The notes beneath the pieces were generated by a model. It was not told where the DNA came from. It did not search any database and worked only from the letters and a program-made list of their open reading frames with translations. 58,090 bases of DNA from JAICMB01 sp035295125 (lineage in GTDB: Bacteria > Acidobacteriota > Terriglobia > Bryobacterales > Bryobacteraceae): contig DATGJP010000073.1 in the NCBI GenBank assembly GCA_035295125.1, positions 1 to 58,090 of the forward strand. The letters run 5' to 3'. The position numbers and the translations under genes are program-made. How positions within the stretch are numbered: position 1 is the stretch's first letter; each line of letters begins with the position of its first letter. Below are positions 38,634 through 47,423 of this stretch, piece by piece.

Positions 38634-39664
38634 TCGACCTCACGGCCCTGAAGCTCGACGGCTTCCTCGTCTCTCATCTCCCCAACGTCCGTTACCTGAC
38701 CGGCTTCACGGGAAGTAATGCTCTCGTTCTCATCACGCCCAACTCGACGACGTTATTCACCGACCCCCGCTACACCATTCAAGCCCAAACTGAATCCACC
38801 GCCAAGGTCGTAATTGCTAAGGGCTCCCTGGTTCAAGCGGCATCTAAATTCATCCAACGCAAGCGCCTGAAAAACCTGGGCTTCGAAAAATCGCACCTCT
38901 CCTACCAAACCTGGGAATTCCTCAAACCCCTCAAGCTGACGCTTAAGCCAATTGACGCCGCTATCGAGAGCCGCCGTACCATCAAAAGCCCCGAGGAAAT
39001 CGCCCGTATCCGGCAAGCCGTTCAAACCAACTCCGCGGCCTTCACCGTCACGCTAAAGAGAATCCGTCCCGGCGTTACCGAATCCGCCGTCGCCGCCGAA
39101 CTCGAATACCAAATGCGCCGCCGCGGAGCCGAAAAACCCGCCTTCGAAACCATAGTGGCCTTCGGGACCCGCGCTGCCCTGCCCCACGCCCAGCCCACCC
39201 ACCAGAAACTCAACGCCTCCGACCTGGTGTTAATCGACATGGGCGCCACGCAAAACGGCTACACCAGCGACATGACCCGTACTTTCTTCATTGGCAATCC
39301 CACCCCGAAATTGCGTAAGATGTACGAGGCGGTGCTCAAGGCCCAGTTAGCCGGCATCGACGCCGTACGGGAGGGAGTAACGGCGGATCGAGTCGATCGC
39401 GCCACACGCAGCGTTCTCCGCTCCGAGGGCCTGGACAAGTACTTCGTCCATTCCACCGGCCACGGTTTAGGACTGGAAATCCACGAGGCTCCGCGCCTCG
39501 GCAGAAAGGACAAGACGCCGCTCCAGGCTGGTATGGTGATCACCATAGAGCCAGGCGTATACATGGAAAACATCGGCGGTGTTCGCATCGAAGACACTGT
39601 CCTAGTCACCAAGAACGGGTGTGAAGTGTTAACGCCCACCTCGAAGGAGTTGATGGCCGTTTAA
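38630..39664 (+). CDS. M24 family Xaa-Pro peptidase
   Basis: 344 residues from ATG 38630 (overlapping the previous stop). Creatinase-like N-terminal domain (LDGFLVSHLPNVRYLTGFTG) and the pita-bread catalytic domain with metal ligands in IDMGATQNGYTSDMTR (two Asp), HSTGHGLGLEIHEAPR (His), MVITIEPGVYME (Glu) and VRIEDTVLV (Glu). It cleaves N-terminal residues from X-Pro peptides in the cytoplasm. Often found next to efp/accB in bacteria; here it is directly followed by accB, overlapping by one base. No signal peptide. Confidence 0.93.
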   Translation: MIDLTALKLDGFLVSHLPNVRYLTGFTGSNALVLITPNSTTLFTDPRYTIQAQTESTAKVVIAKGSLVQAASKFIQRKRLKNLGFEKSHLSYQTWEFLKPLKLTLKPIDAAIESRRTIKSPEEIARIRQAVQTNSAAFTVTLKRIRPGVTESAVAAELEYQMRRRGAEKPAFETIVAFGTRAALPHAQPTHQKLNASDLVLIDMGATQNGYTSDMTRTFFIGNPTPKLRKMYEAVLKAQLAGIDAVREGVTADRVDRATRSVLRSEGLDKYFVHSTGHGLGLEIHEAPRLGRKDKTPLQAGMVITIEPGVYMENIGGVRIEDTVLVTKNGCEVLTPTSKELMAV

Positions 39665-40131
39665 TGTCGAACGAAATCACAAACGCCGACATCAAGGAAC
39701 TTGTCGAGCTCGCCGTACACAGCGGCGTAGCCGAAATTGAAGTGCAGCGAGGACACAACCGGGTTCGCATCCGCCGGACCGTTCCCGAAGTCTTCCCGCA
39801 GCAGCACCTGCAGCCGGCCGTTGTTCCCGCGGCCGCTCCTGAACCTTCCGGAAGCGCCGCACCGCCTCCACCGGTGGCCCCTTCATCGTCCGATGTAATC
39901 GTCAAATCGCCCATCGTCGGGACCTATTACGAATCCCCCAAGCCCGGCGATCCGTCGTTCGTCAAAGTCGGCGATCACGTCGAGCCGGGCCAGGTCCTCT
40001 GCATCATCGAATCGATGAAACTGATGAATGAAATCGAATCCGAGGTCGCTGGAACCATCGTCGCCAAGCTGATGGAAAACGGCCGAGCCGTCGAATACGG
40101 CGAAGCCCTATTCACCATCCGCCCTCGGTAA
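39664..40131 (+). CDS. accB: Biotin carboxyl carrier protein of acetyl-CoA carboxylase
   Basis: 155 residues, normal size. The N-terminal domain is followed by an Ala/Pro-rich hinge (PAAAPEPSGSAAPPPPVA) and the biotinyl domain, with IESMKLMNEIESE; Lys119 would be biotinylated. It carries carboxybiotin between AccC and AccAD in malonyl-CoA synthesis. Its A of the ATG is the last base of the M24 stop (TAATG). Its own TAA stop is the start of REP-like copy 6, which separates it from accC by 46 bp. Confidence 0.95.
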   Translation: MSNEITNADIKELVELAVHSGVAEIEVQRGHNRVRIRRTVPEVFPQQHLQPAVVPAAAPEPSGSAAPPPPVAPSSSDVIVKSPIVGTYYESPKPGDPSFVKVGDHVEPGQVLCIIESMKLMNEIESEVAGTIVAKLMENGRAVEYGEALFTIRPR

Positions 40132-40168
40132 TGCAGGTTTTTAACCTGCGGCCGATTGCCAATCGGCC
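40129..40168 (+). repeat. REP-like two-hairpin element, copy 6
   Basis: Begins on the TAA stop of accB: TAATGCAGGTTttTAACC then TGCGGCCGATTgccAATCG. It lies within the accB-accC intergenic gap, so it will be in the operon's mRNA. Confidence 0.85.
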
Positions 40169-40177
40169 CATACACCA

Positions 40178-41515
40178 ATGTTCAAAAAAATCCTGATCGC
40201 CAACCGCGGTGAAATTGCCATCCGCATCATCTGCGCCTGCAAAGACCTCGGCATTCGCACCGTCGCCGTCTACTCCGAAGCCGACCGCCACAGCCTTCAC
40301 GCGCGCTTTGCCGACGAGGCCATCTGCATCGGACCCGCGAAGCCCGCCCGCAGCTATCTCGACATCCCCGCCGTCATTAGCGCCGCCGAAATCACCAACG
40401 TTGACGCCATCCATCCCGGCTACGGTTTCCTCAGCGAAAACGCCGACTTCGCCGAAGTCTGCGAAGCCTCCCGCGTTACCTTCATCGGCCCCCGACCCGA
40501 CGTCATCCGCTCCATGGGCCTCAAGCAGCACGCCCGCGCCGCCATGTCGAAATCGGGTGTCCCCATCCTGCCCGGCTCCAAGGGCATCCTGCGTGATGCC
40601 GACGACGCCCTCGCCACAGCACTAACCATCGGCTATCCCGTAATGCTGAAAGCTTCAGCCGGAGGAGGCGGCCGCGGAATGCGCGTCGTGCGCGACCCCG
40701 CGGAGATGCCGAACCTCCTCTCCCAGGCCCAGCAGGAAGCGCAGGCCTCATTTTCGTGCCCCGACATGTACATGGAGAAGCTGATCGAAGCGCCGCGCCA
40801 CATCGAATTCCAGGTTCTCGCCGACCAGCACGGTGACGTCGAAATCCTCGGCGAACGCGAGTGCTCCATCCAGCGCCGCCACCAGAAGCTCCTCGAGGAG
40901 GCGCCCTCCACCGCCGTCACTCATGAACTCCGCGAGAAAATGTCCACCAGCCTCCGCGAAGCCATGCGCCATATCGGCTACACCAACGCCGGCACCATCG
41001 AATTCCTGATGGACGAGCGCGGAAATCTCTACTTCATCGAGGTGAACGCGAGAATTCAGGTGGAACATCCCGTCACCGAATTCGTCACCGGAGTCGATCT
41101 GGTAAAGAGCCAGATTCTCATCGCCGCCGGTTATCGCCTCGACGAAATCCTTCCGGGCCAGCTCGAATTGCACGGTCACGCCATCGAGTGCCGCATCAAT
41201 GCCGAGAACCCCGAAACCTTCGCGCCATCGCCGGGCCGCATCACCGGCCTGAACCTGCCCGGCGGCATCGGCATCCGTGTCGACACCGCCGCGTACACGG
41301 ACGGCGTCATTCCGCCCTACTACGACTCCATGATCGCGAAGCTCATCGCCCATGCCTCAACGCGCGAAGAAGCGACAGCGCGCATGCTGCGGGCCCTCGA
41401 CATGTTCGTGGTAGAAGGCATCTACACCACCATCCCCCTGCACCAAAAAATCCTCCGCGACCCCGACTTTATCGCCGGCAAACTCGACACTGGCTTCATG
41501 ACCCGAAAGAAGTGA
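40178..41515 (+). CDS. accC: Acetyl-CoA carboxylase biotin carboxylase subunit
   Basis: 445 residues, the normal length. ATP-grasp enzyme that carboxylates biotin on AccB using bicarbonate and ATP, feeding fatty-acid synthesis. Evidence: the N-terminus MFKKILIANRGEIAIRII, GYGFLSENADFAEVCE, KASAGGGGRGMRVVRD (glycine-rich loop), DVEILGERECSIQRRHQKL and FIEVNARIQVEHPVTEFVTG. Together with accB it forms a standard pair. Its TGA stop is the first three bases of REP-like copy 7. Confidence 0.97.
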   Translation: MFKKILIANRGEIAIRIICACKDLGIRTVAVYSEADRHSLHARFADEAICIGPAKPARSYLDIPAVISAAEITNVDAIHPGYGFLSENADFAEVCEASRVTFIGPRPDVIRSMGLKQHARAAMSKSGVPILPGSKGILRDADDALATALTIGYPVMLKASAGGGGRGMRVVRDPAEMPNLLSQAQQEAQASFSCPDMYMEKLIEAPRHIEFQVLADQHGDVEILGERECSIQRRHQKLLEEAPSTAVTHELREKMSTSLREAMRHIGYTNAGTIEFLMDERGNLYFIEVNARIQVEHPVTEFVTGVDLVKSQILIAAGYRLDEILPGQLELHGHAIECRINAENPETFAPSPGRITGLNLPGGIGIRVDTAAYTDGVIPPYYDSMIAKLIAHASTREEATARMLRALDMFVVEGIYTTIPLHQKILRDPDFIAGKLDTGFMTRKK

Positions 41516-41551
41516 TGCAGGCTGTAGCCTGCGGCCGATTGTCAATCGGCC
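41513..41551 (+). repeat. REP-like two-hairpin element, copy 7
   Basis: Begins on the TGA stop of accC: TGATGCAGGCTgtAGCC then TGCGGCCGATTgtcAATCGG. Confidence 0.85.
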
Positions 41552-41646
41552 CTGAGTAGCTTCCGGGATACCCATGTTCCAACGAACCCGGCAATGGCCA
41601 TAATGTCGTACTTCCCCCTTTTCCTCGAGTATGATAGTGCCTTAGA

Positions 41647-41682
41647 CCGTGTCAGAAATCGGGCAGGCTGAATGCCTGTCCC
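41647..41682 (+). repeat. Shared 36-nt block with class II palindrome, copy A
   Basis: Matches 34 of 36 bases of 56965-57000. It contains CAGAAATCGGGCAGG and the palindrome GGGCAGGCtgaatGCCTGt. It lies 96 bp upstream of the decayed unknown gene at 41779; the partner block lies 136 bp upstream of the intact copy at 57137. Confidence 0.75.
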
Positions 41683-41712
41683 ACCGAGCAGCATAGCCGC
41701 AACCAAAACAAA

Positions 41713-41778
41713 GGCGTTTCACCTGACGTAGGATGTACGTATCTTGTCCAAGGACGACATCCACGAAAGGGAAACGTC
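41713..41778 (+). promoter_or_regulatory. Nested hairpin ending at the start codon, copy A
   Basis: Outer stem GGCGTTTCaCCT (41713-41724) pairs with AGGGAAACGTC (41768-41778) allowing one G-U pair and one bulge; inner stem GGATGT (41731) pairs with ACATCC (41757). The right outer arm contains the probable ribosome binding site AAAGGGA and ends one base before ATG 41779. The same architecture with different inner-stem sequence precedes the intact copy. Confidence 0.7.
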
Positions 41779-43143
41779 ATGAACGAGTTTATCGCCAGAC
41801 ACCAGACGCAACGGAATAGAGTGCTCAGCGGTTTCGACCGAATGGTGTTCCGGGGAACGCTGGGGCTGAATCACGAAATGGTCTGCGGGCTACCTCTGGA
41901 AGAATCGGCTGGGTCTGAAGGATTTCGGCGCTCACGCCGAGAAGATCAGCCGCGAAGTGAAAGCGTCCTCGCTGGCAGTGATGGAGCAGGCGGGTCGACC
42001 CATCCGTTATCTCAACTCCGGCAAAGACGACAAGCAGGCATTAGTCACAGCAGATCGCCGCGGCCGACGACATTGGCAGTGGTCCGATCTGCGCCTTCAG
42101 CGCTGTGGAACTGTGTTGCAGCTATCGGGTAGGCGGGCATCGGGCAACGCAGAAGCTACGGCTGGAGAGGGCCTATCGCAAGTGTCTGTTCATTTACCAG
42201 TATTGGATGCATCCGGTATTCGGGTTCATGAGTGCGCGTCTGCAGACCTGGTTCCCGTTTCCCATCCACATCTACCTGAACGGACGACTGTGGCTGGGGC
42301 AGCAGATGGAACAGGCAGGAATCCACTATCGCCGGCACCACAACTGCTTCACCTGGATTGAGGATTTGCCCGCGCGCAGCAACTGACTGATGGATGCGCA
42401 GCAGAGCGCTCCCTGGAGAGATTTGTTCGACGCCATGGCCGGGCGACTGCATCCCTATTGTTTTCCGCGACCGGCAGCAGTTAGAACGCCTTGATCCACA
42501 ACTGGTGCATCTGGGCATGACCAGTTTCTCTAGCCCTGACGTGCTGCGTTTTCATGGGTAAGCGCGTGACGCGGCGGGGAACGGCGCTAGGCGGTCACGA
42601 AGTGCCGGTTAGCTCCGACCTGAAGGTGCGTCCCAACGGAGTGAGAATCAAACCTCGGCTGGGAGCCAACTCCATCAAGCTCTATGACCAGGCCTACGAC
42701 GAGTTAGGTGCAGTGTTGCGACCGGAAATCACCATTACTGATACCCTCTTGCTCCGTGTGTTTCGGCCCAACAAGCCAAATTACCACCTGTCTCGAAAAA
42801 GCGCGTCCGCTGACATGAGAAATCCGTGCGCGCTCTCCACCCCTTTGACCCGGACGACTATGCCCTGCTGGAGGCCATTAACCGTGGCGAGTTCGCCCTT
42901 CATGGCCTGCGCAACCGCGATCTGCAGCTGTTGCTATATCCCAAGCCACCGGCCAATGCTGCCGAGAAGCGCCGCCGCTCGGCCGCCGTGAGCCGCAAAC
43001 TCAGACTGCTGCGTGCGCACGGCCTCCTCCACAAGCTGCCGCACACGCATCGTTATCGCGTCAGCCCACGCGGTCGGCTCACTCTTAACGTGATCCTCTC
43101 TGCTCAGCGCATGACCGCTCAGCAACTTACCGCCGCCGCTTGA
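41779..43143 (+). pseudogene. Decayed copy of an unrecognised multi-copy gene family
   Basis: Segments in three frames align to the intact gene at 57137. The first frame gives MNEFIARHQTQRNRVLSGFD then RMVFRGTLG; the next frames give RLGLKDFGAHAEKISREVK, KCLFIYQYWMHPVFGFMSAR and LQTWFPFPIHIYLNGRLWLG (matching RIQTWFPFHIQVGINGREWL in the intact copy), then MGKRVTRRGTA and ANSIKLYDQAYDELGAVLRP, and a C-terminal winged-helix-like part (SRKLRLLRAHGLLHKLPHT, HRYRVSPRGRLTLNVILSA) ending at TGA 43143. Several frameshifts and stops prove decay. The full family protein would have about 450-500 residues with an unknown N-terminal domain and a C-terminal DNA-binding-like fold. Confidence 0.7.
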
Positions 43144-43350
43144 GAAATTCTTCGCGCCTTCTAATGAAACTTCGCTCCTGTAATACCTTGGCTCGCAACC
43201 CTAAGGGCCGGGCGGCACCGAGCAGAACGCCAAGAATGCTTTCGAGCGGCCTTCCGTTCTAATTTCGCCCTTCGTTGCGGCGCATCGCCGTATTGAGTTA
43301 TGCTCAACCGTTGGTTTCCGAGCACGGAAGTCCGAAACGGGATTGAATCG

Positions 43351-43815
43351 ATGCGAATTCAAAATCTGCTCGTTTGTGCTGCTATCTTCACCGCCACGCT
43401 CGTTGGAGGTCAGGCGAAGGCCGACGACAAGACTGACCCGCGCACGGCGCGATTCGGGGTTTGGGACAACTCGACCAATCCCAACAATGTCATGACCTAC
43501 GAGCCTTACGAGGACGGTGGCAGCAAGCTCACCGTCAGCAATCCGAATAATCCGGCCAGCGAGTGGAGCTACGTGACGCTGTTCGACGGCGTGTTCCGCC
43601 CCGTCACCGGTCAGCCTGGCTCCGAAACCGCCGTTGAGATCATTAACGCGAAGAGCATCCGGATCTCAAACAAGAAGGACGGAGTGGTATACCAGGTTGT
43701 GATCAATACGTTGTCGGCAGACAACAACGCGATCAACAACGAGTACATCCGTATTGATAAGGATGGCAAGATCACGGGCGTCACGCACGTGACCTACATC
43801 CGGCGTAAGAAGTAG
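43351..43815 (+). CDS. Secreted hypothetical protein
   Basis: 154 residues from ATG 43351, which opens directly into a signal peptide (MRIQNLLVCAAIFTATLVGG, cleavage near QAKA-DD); the longer frame from 43300 would place 17 residues before it. The mature part is a small beta-rich domain (TARFGVWDNSTNPNNVMTYE, NKKDGVVYQVVINTLSADNN, YIRIDKDGKITGVTHVTYI). Not recognised. The gene lies between the decayed repeat and a padR-ADOP pair, with no shared operon. Confidence 0.6.
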   Translation: MRIQNLLVCAAIFTATLVGGQAKADDKTDPRTARFGVWDNSTNPNNVMTYEPYEDGGSKLTVSNPNNPASEWSYVTLFDGVFRPVTGQPGSETAVEIINAKSIRISNKKDGVVYQVVINTLSADNNAINNEYIRIDKDGKITGVTHVTYIRRKK

Positions 43816-44057
43816 CATTGCGATAAGCGTTTCTGCGCCATCCACCCCCCCCGGCTATTGCATGCCAAAACCTTAATCGCGGTGGCACGCCGGCTGCGGA
43901 AAATGAACTGGCATGCCGACTTCCTGATTACTCCTTCACACCAATCGCCTGGCGGGAGGCGGCGGCGGTTAGCCTCGCGCGTTCGGCGCCGTGCGGTCTC
44001 GATCGATCCGTCGGAATCACTGCCCGCTGAATAGTCAAGGGGCGAGCAACTCTTCTC

Positions 44058-44095
44058 TTGACAATCTACAAGAAGGTGGTCTATTGTAGATTGTC
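44058..44095 (+). promoter_or_regulatory. PadR promoter with 12-bp inverted repeat operator
   Basis: GACAATCTACAA (44060-44071) and TTGTAGATTGTC (44084-44095) are perfect inverted repeats separated by 12 bp. They overlap a -35 TTGACA at 44058 and a -10-like TATTGT at 44082. This is a strong candidate for autorepression by the PadR encoded 14 bp downstream. Confidence 0.7.
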
Positions 44096-44108
44096 TGGAG
44101 GAGGAGCA

Positions 44109-44438
44109 ATGAATAAGCCCAAGAGCGATCTACTCCAAGGGACGCTCGATCTACTCGTTCTTAAAACCCTGGAACTTGAACCCATGCATGGCTGGGGTAT
44201 TTCGCAACGGATCCAACAAATCTCGGAAAACGTGCTGCAAGTCAATCAAGGCTCCTTATATCCGGCACTACGCCGCTTAGAAGAGCAGGGCTGGATCGCA
44301 TCGAAGTGGGACATTTCGGAGAACAATCGACAGGCAAAGTACTACGAACTGACCCGGCTCGGGCGGAAGCAGCTCAACAGCGAGAAGGACAACTGGCGCC
44401 GTCTTTCAGCGGCCGTCGCACGAATCGTGGAAGCGTAA
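44109..44438 (+). CDS. PadR family transcriptional regulator
   Basis: 109 residues from ATG 44109, preceded by GGAGGAGGAGCA; an upstream in-frame start at 44058 lies inside the operator. It has the family core LLQGTLDLLVLKTLELEPMH, WGISQRIQQISENVLQVNQG, SLYPALRRLEEQGWIASKWD and QAKYYELTRLGRKQLNSEKD. It precedes an ADOP permease by 9 bp on the same strand, so it is the probable regulator of that gene. Confidence 0.92.
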   Translation: MNKPKSDLLQGTLDLLVLKTLELEPMHGWGISQRIQQISENVLQVNQGSLYPALRRLEEQGWIASKWDISENNRQAKYYELTRLGRKQLNSEKDNWRRLSAAVARIVEA

Positions 44439-44447
44439 GGAGCCAAC

Positions 44448-47108
44448 ATGGGACAGAAACTCAGTGCCGTTCTTCGCTTTCTTTTTCATCACGAGAGATT
44501 CGCCCGGGAAGACGAGGCCGAGTTGCGCTACCACCTGGAACGGGAGACCGAACTGAATATACGCCGGGGCATGACGCCGGAGGAAGCGAAACGTGCGGCA
44601 CACTTGTCAGTGGGCAGCCTTTCGCAGATCAAAGAAGAGTGCCGCGAAGCGCGCGCCGGCAATGTTGTGGAGACGTTGTGGCAGGACATCCGCTATGGTG
44701 TCCGGGTGCTGGTGAAGAACCCCGGATTCGCCCTGACGGCCATCATCACGCTCGCGCTAGGCATCGGTGTGAACACCGCGATCTTCAGCCTGGTTTATGG
44801 CGTATTGCTGCGTCCGCTTCCCTATCAACACGGCGGCCGGCTGATTGTGCTCCATCAGCAGCGATCCCGGACGAAGCTGGCGAATATCGGCTTCTCGCCG
44901 CAAGAGATTTTCGACTATCGGGACCACTGCAGCGCGTTGGAAGCGGTTGTTGAGTACCACAATATGGACTTCCTGCTCCTGGGAAACGACAGCGCCGAGC
45001 GGGTACGGAGCGGCGTCGTGTCGGCCAATTTCTTCGATGTCCTGGGAGTGAAGCCGCTGCTCGGCCGAACGTTCGTCGCAAGCGACGAGACACCGGGCGC
45101 GCCGGCGGTTCTCGTGCTGAGTAACCAGTATTGGGAGACTCATCAGAACAGCGACCCACATATCGTCGGCAAGGTGTTCCAGATGAACAACCGGCCGCAC
45201 ACGGTGATCGGGGTGCTTCCTTCTATCCCGCAATATCCCGCTGAAAACGATGTGTACATGCCGACGTCGGCCTGCCCGTTCCGTTCCAACCCAAGAACGA
45301 TCGCGAATCGCAAGGCTCGCATCGCGGCAGTCGCTTTCGGGCGTTTGAAGCCCGGAGTGAGTGTCGAACAGGCACAGTCGAGCCTTTCCGTGTTGGCCAA
45401 TCAAATGGCGAACGCTCATCCCGACGTGTACCCGAAGGGAGATGGCTTTAGCGTCACGGCGCAGCCTCTTCAGGACGAACTGGTTCGCCGTGCCCGCACT
45501 ACTCTCCTGGTTCTACTTGGCGGCGCCGGGCTTGTATTGCTGATTGCGTGCGCGAACGTCGCGAATCTGCTATTGGCACGCCTTCTGAGACTCGAGCGTG
45601 AGCTTGCCGTGCGTACGGCCCTCGGCGCATCCAAGATGCGTCTCTCTCGCCAGTTGCTAACAGAAAGCGTTTTGCTTTCAGGGGCCGCCGGGGCCCTGGG
45701 ATTGTTGCTGGCCCCGGCGACTCTGAGTCTGCTCGTGAAGTTCGCTGAGCACTTTACGACGCGTGCGGCGGAGGTTCGTTTGGACGCGCCGGTTCTTGCA
45801 TTCTCGGTGCTGGTATCGGTGTTCACCGGCCTGCTATTTGGCCTTGCTCCGGCCATGTCGCTGGGCCGTTTTGGAGACGCCCTCAAGCAAGGCGGATCGC
45901 GCACTACCGCCACTCGGGCACGCCAGACCATGCGCGCGACATTACTTGTCGCCCAGGTCGCCGTTTCTTTCATTCTGCTGATCGGCGCGGGTTTGATGAT
46001 TCGCAGCTTTCTGAGGCTGGAAAAAATCGACCCGGGGATAAGGCCGGAACGAGTGCTCTCACTGCGGTTCAGCCCGAGCTTCTCTCATTACACCCAACGC
46101 GATCAGATCATCAACCTGCTGGGCAACGTTGTCCAACGTGTGAGGTCGGTGCCCGGCGTGCAAGCGGCCGCGCTGGTGTCCAATGTTCCGTTCAGCGCGC
46201 GGGGCATCGCCAGCGGCCCAGGCGTGAACGACTTCGAGATCGAAGGCAGGCCAGCCTCGAAGGGGGAACTCGCGCCGACCGTGGATCAAACCTGGGTAAG
46301 TTCCGCCTACTTCGAGGTACTGAGGCAACCGCTCCTGAACGGACGCGACTTCAACGACCACGATGACGGCAAGGCGCCCTGGGTAGCCGTGATCAACCAG
46401 ACCATGGCGCGGCATCGTTGGCCCACAGAAGATCCCATTGGCAAGCGTGTGACGTTCGACCATGGCGACCACTGGATTAGTATCGTTGGCGTTGTCGGAG
46501 ACGTTAAAGAGTACGGTCTGGATCGGCCGATTAGCGACGAAATCTACCTGCCGTTTCCGGAGGCCGGGTACGCGGGAAACGTCATCGTACGCACCACTTC
46601 TGATCCCAGCAGCCTGACACCAGCGATCCGAGCGGGCATGCACGATGTCGATCCATACCTGGGCGTCGACCAAGTGGACACGATCCAACACATGGAATAC
46701 GAATCCATGGCTTCACCGCGCGTCACAGCCATCCTGATGGGTTTGTTTGCGGGGCTTGCATTGCTCATCAGCGCCAGCGGCATCGCGTCCGTCATGGCTC
46801 TTTCGGTAAGCCAGAGAACCAATGAACTTGGTATCCGCATGGCGCTAGGGGCACAACGAAGCTCCATCGTGAACATGGTGGTGGGGCGTGGATTGCTGCT
46901 GGCAATCGCCGGACTGGCGCTGGGGATCATGGGCGCTACGGGATTCACCCGCTTCATGTCGTCCATGTTGTTTGCTACTAGCCCGACTGATTCGTACACT
47001 TTCCTCGGGGTGTCATTGTTGTTCCTCGGCGTGGCTGCCGTCGCTTGCTACGTTCCAGCGCGACAGATTACGGCGATTGATCCTCTCGTTGCGTTACGGC
47101 AGGAGTAA
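44448..47108 (+). CDS. ADOP-type ABC transporter permease with N-terminal prefix domain
   Basis: 886 residues. The prefix domain (EDEAELRYHLERETELNIRR, SLSQIKEECREARAGNVVET) occupies about residues 15-80, then TM1 (LTAIITLALGIGVNTAIFSL). Two MacB-like extracytoplasmic domains each precede an FtsX-like bundle; coupling regions are RELAVRTALGASKMRLSRQ and TNELGIRMALGAQRSSIVNM, and the end is PARQITAIDPLVALRQE. Downstream of a PadR gene by 9 bp. No ATPase is adjacent; the substrate is unknown. Confidence 0.9.
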   Translation: MGQKLSAVLRFLFHHERFAREDEAELRYHLERETELNIRRGMTPEEAKRAAHLSVGSLSQIKEECREARAGNVVETLWQDIRYGVRVLVKNPGFALTAIITLALGIGVNTAIFSLVYGVLLRPLPYQHGGRLIVLHQQRSRTKLANIGFSPQEIFDYRDHCSALEAVVEYHNMDFLLLGNDSAERVRSGVVSANFFDVLGVKPLLGRTFVASDETPGAPAVLVLSNQYWETHQNSDPHIVGKVFQMNNRPHTVIGVLPSIPQYPAENDVYMPTSACPFRSNPRTIANRKARIAAVAFGRLKPGVSVEQAQSSLSVLANQMANAHPDVYPKGDGFSVTAQPLQDELVRRARTTLLVLLGGAGLVLLIACANVANLLLARLLRLERELAVRTALGASKMRLSRQLLTESVLLSGAAGALGLLLAPATLSLLVKFAEHFTTRAAEVRLDAPVLAFSVLVSVFTGLLFGLAPAMSLGRFGDALKQGGSRTTATRARQTMRATLLVAQVAVSFILLIGAGLMIRSFLRLEKIDPGIRPERVLSLRFSPSFSHYTQRDQIINLLGNVVQRVRSVPGVQAAALVSNVPFSARGIASGPGVNDFEIEGRPASKGELAPTVDQTWVSSAYFEVLRQPLLNGRDFNDHDDGKAPWVAVINQTMARHRWPTEDPIGKRVTFDHGDHWISIVGVVGDVKEYGLDRPISDEIYLPFPEAGYAGNVIVRTTSDPSSLTPAIRAGMHDVDPYLGVDQVDTIQHMEYESMASPRVTAILMGLFAGLALLISASGIASVMALSVSQRTNELGIRMALGAQRSSIVNMVVGRGLLLAIAGLALGIMGATGFTRFMSSMLFATSPTDSYTFLGVSLLFLGVAAVACYVPARQITAIDPLVALRQE

Positions 47109-47423
47109 ACGGGAAAAGCGAGCGTGACTGAGAAGATGCGCGGTCCGCGGCGACGCCAACCACTTGCGACCCGCCGCGGCCAAGCTGTCTCAGTCTCCGT
47201 TGCCCGTCGAAGCGATAAGCTCGTGCCGCCGGACTCTTAGATTCGATGGATTCTCGAAGCGAAACACCACGGCGCGTCCTGGTTGACGGTAGGTGCCGAG
47301 CCGGCTACCATCCTGGAACGCCAGATAGGAGCATGCGCCCCAAAAGCCAACACCGTTCGGGCCAAGGCTAATCGAGAGAATCATGATCAATGTCGGCTCG
47401 CAGATATCGTGTGGAGTGAAGTG
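47109..47423. other. Intergenic stretch, nothing recognised
   Basis: About 315 bp between the ADOP permease and the SnoaL-like gene. Open frames on both strands are short and lack ribosome binding sites. No repeat, RNA or strong promoter was recognised. Confidence 0.5.
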
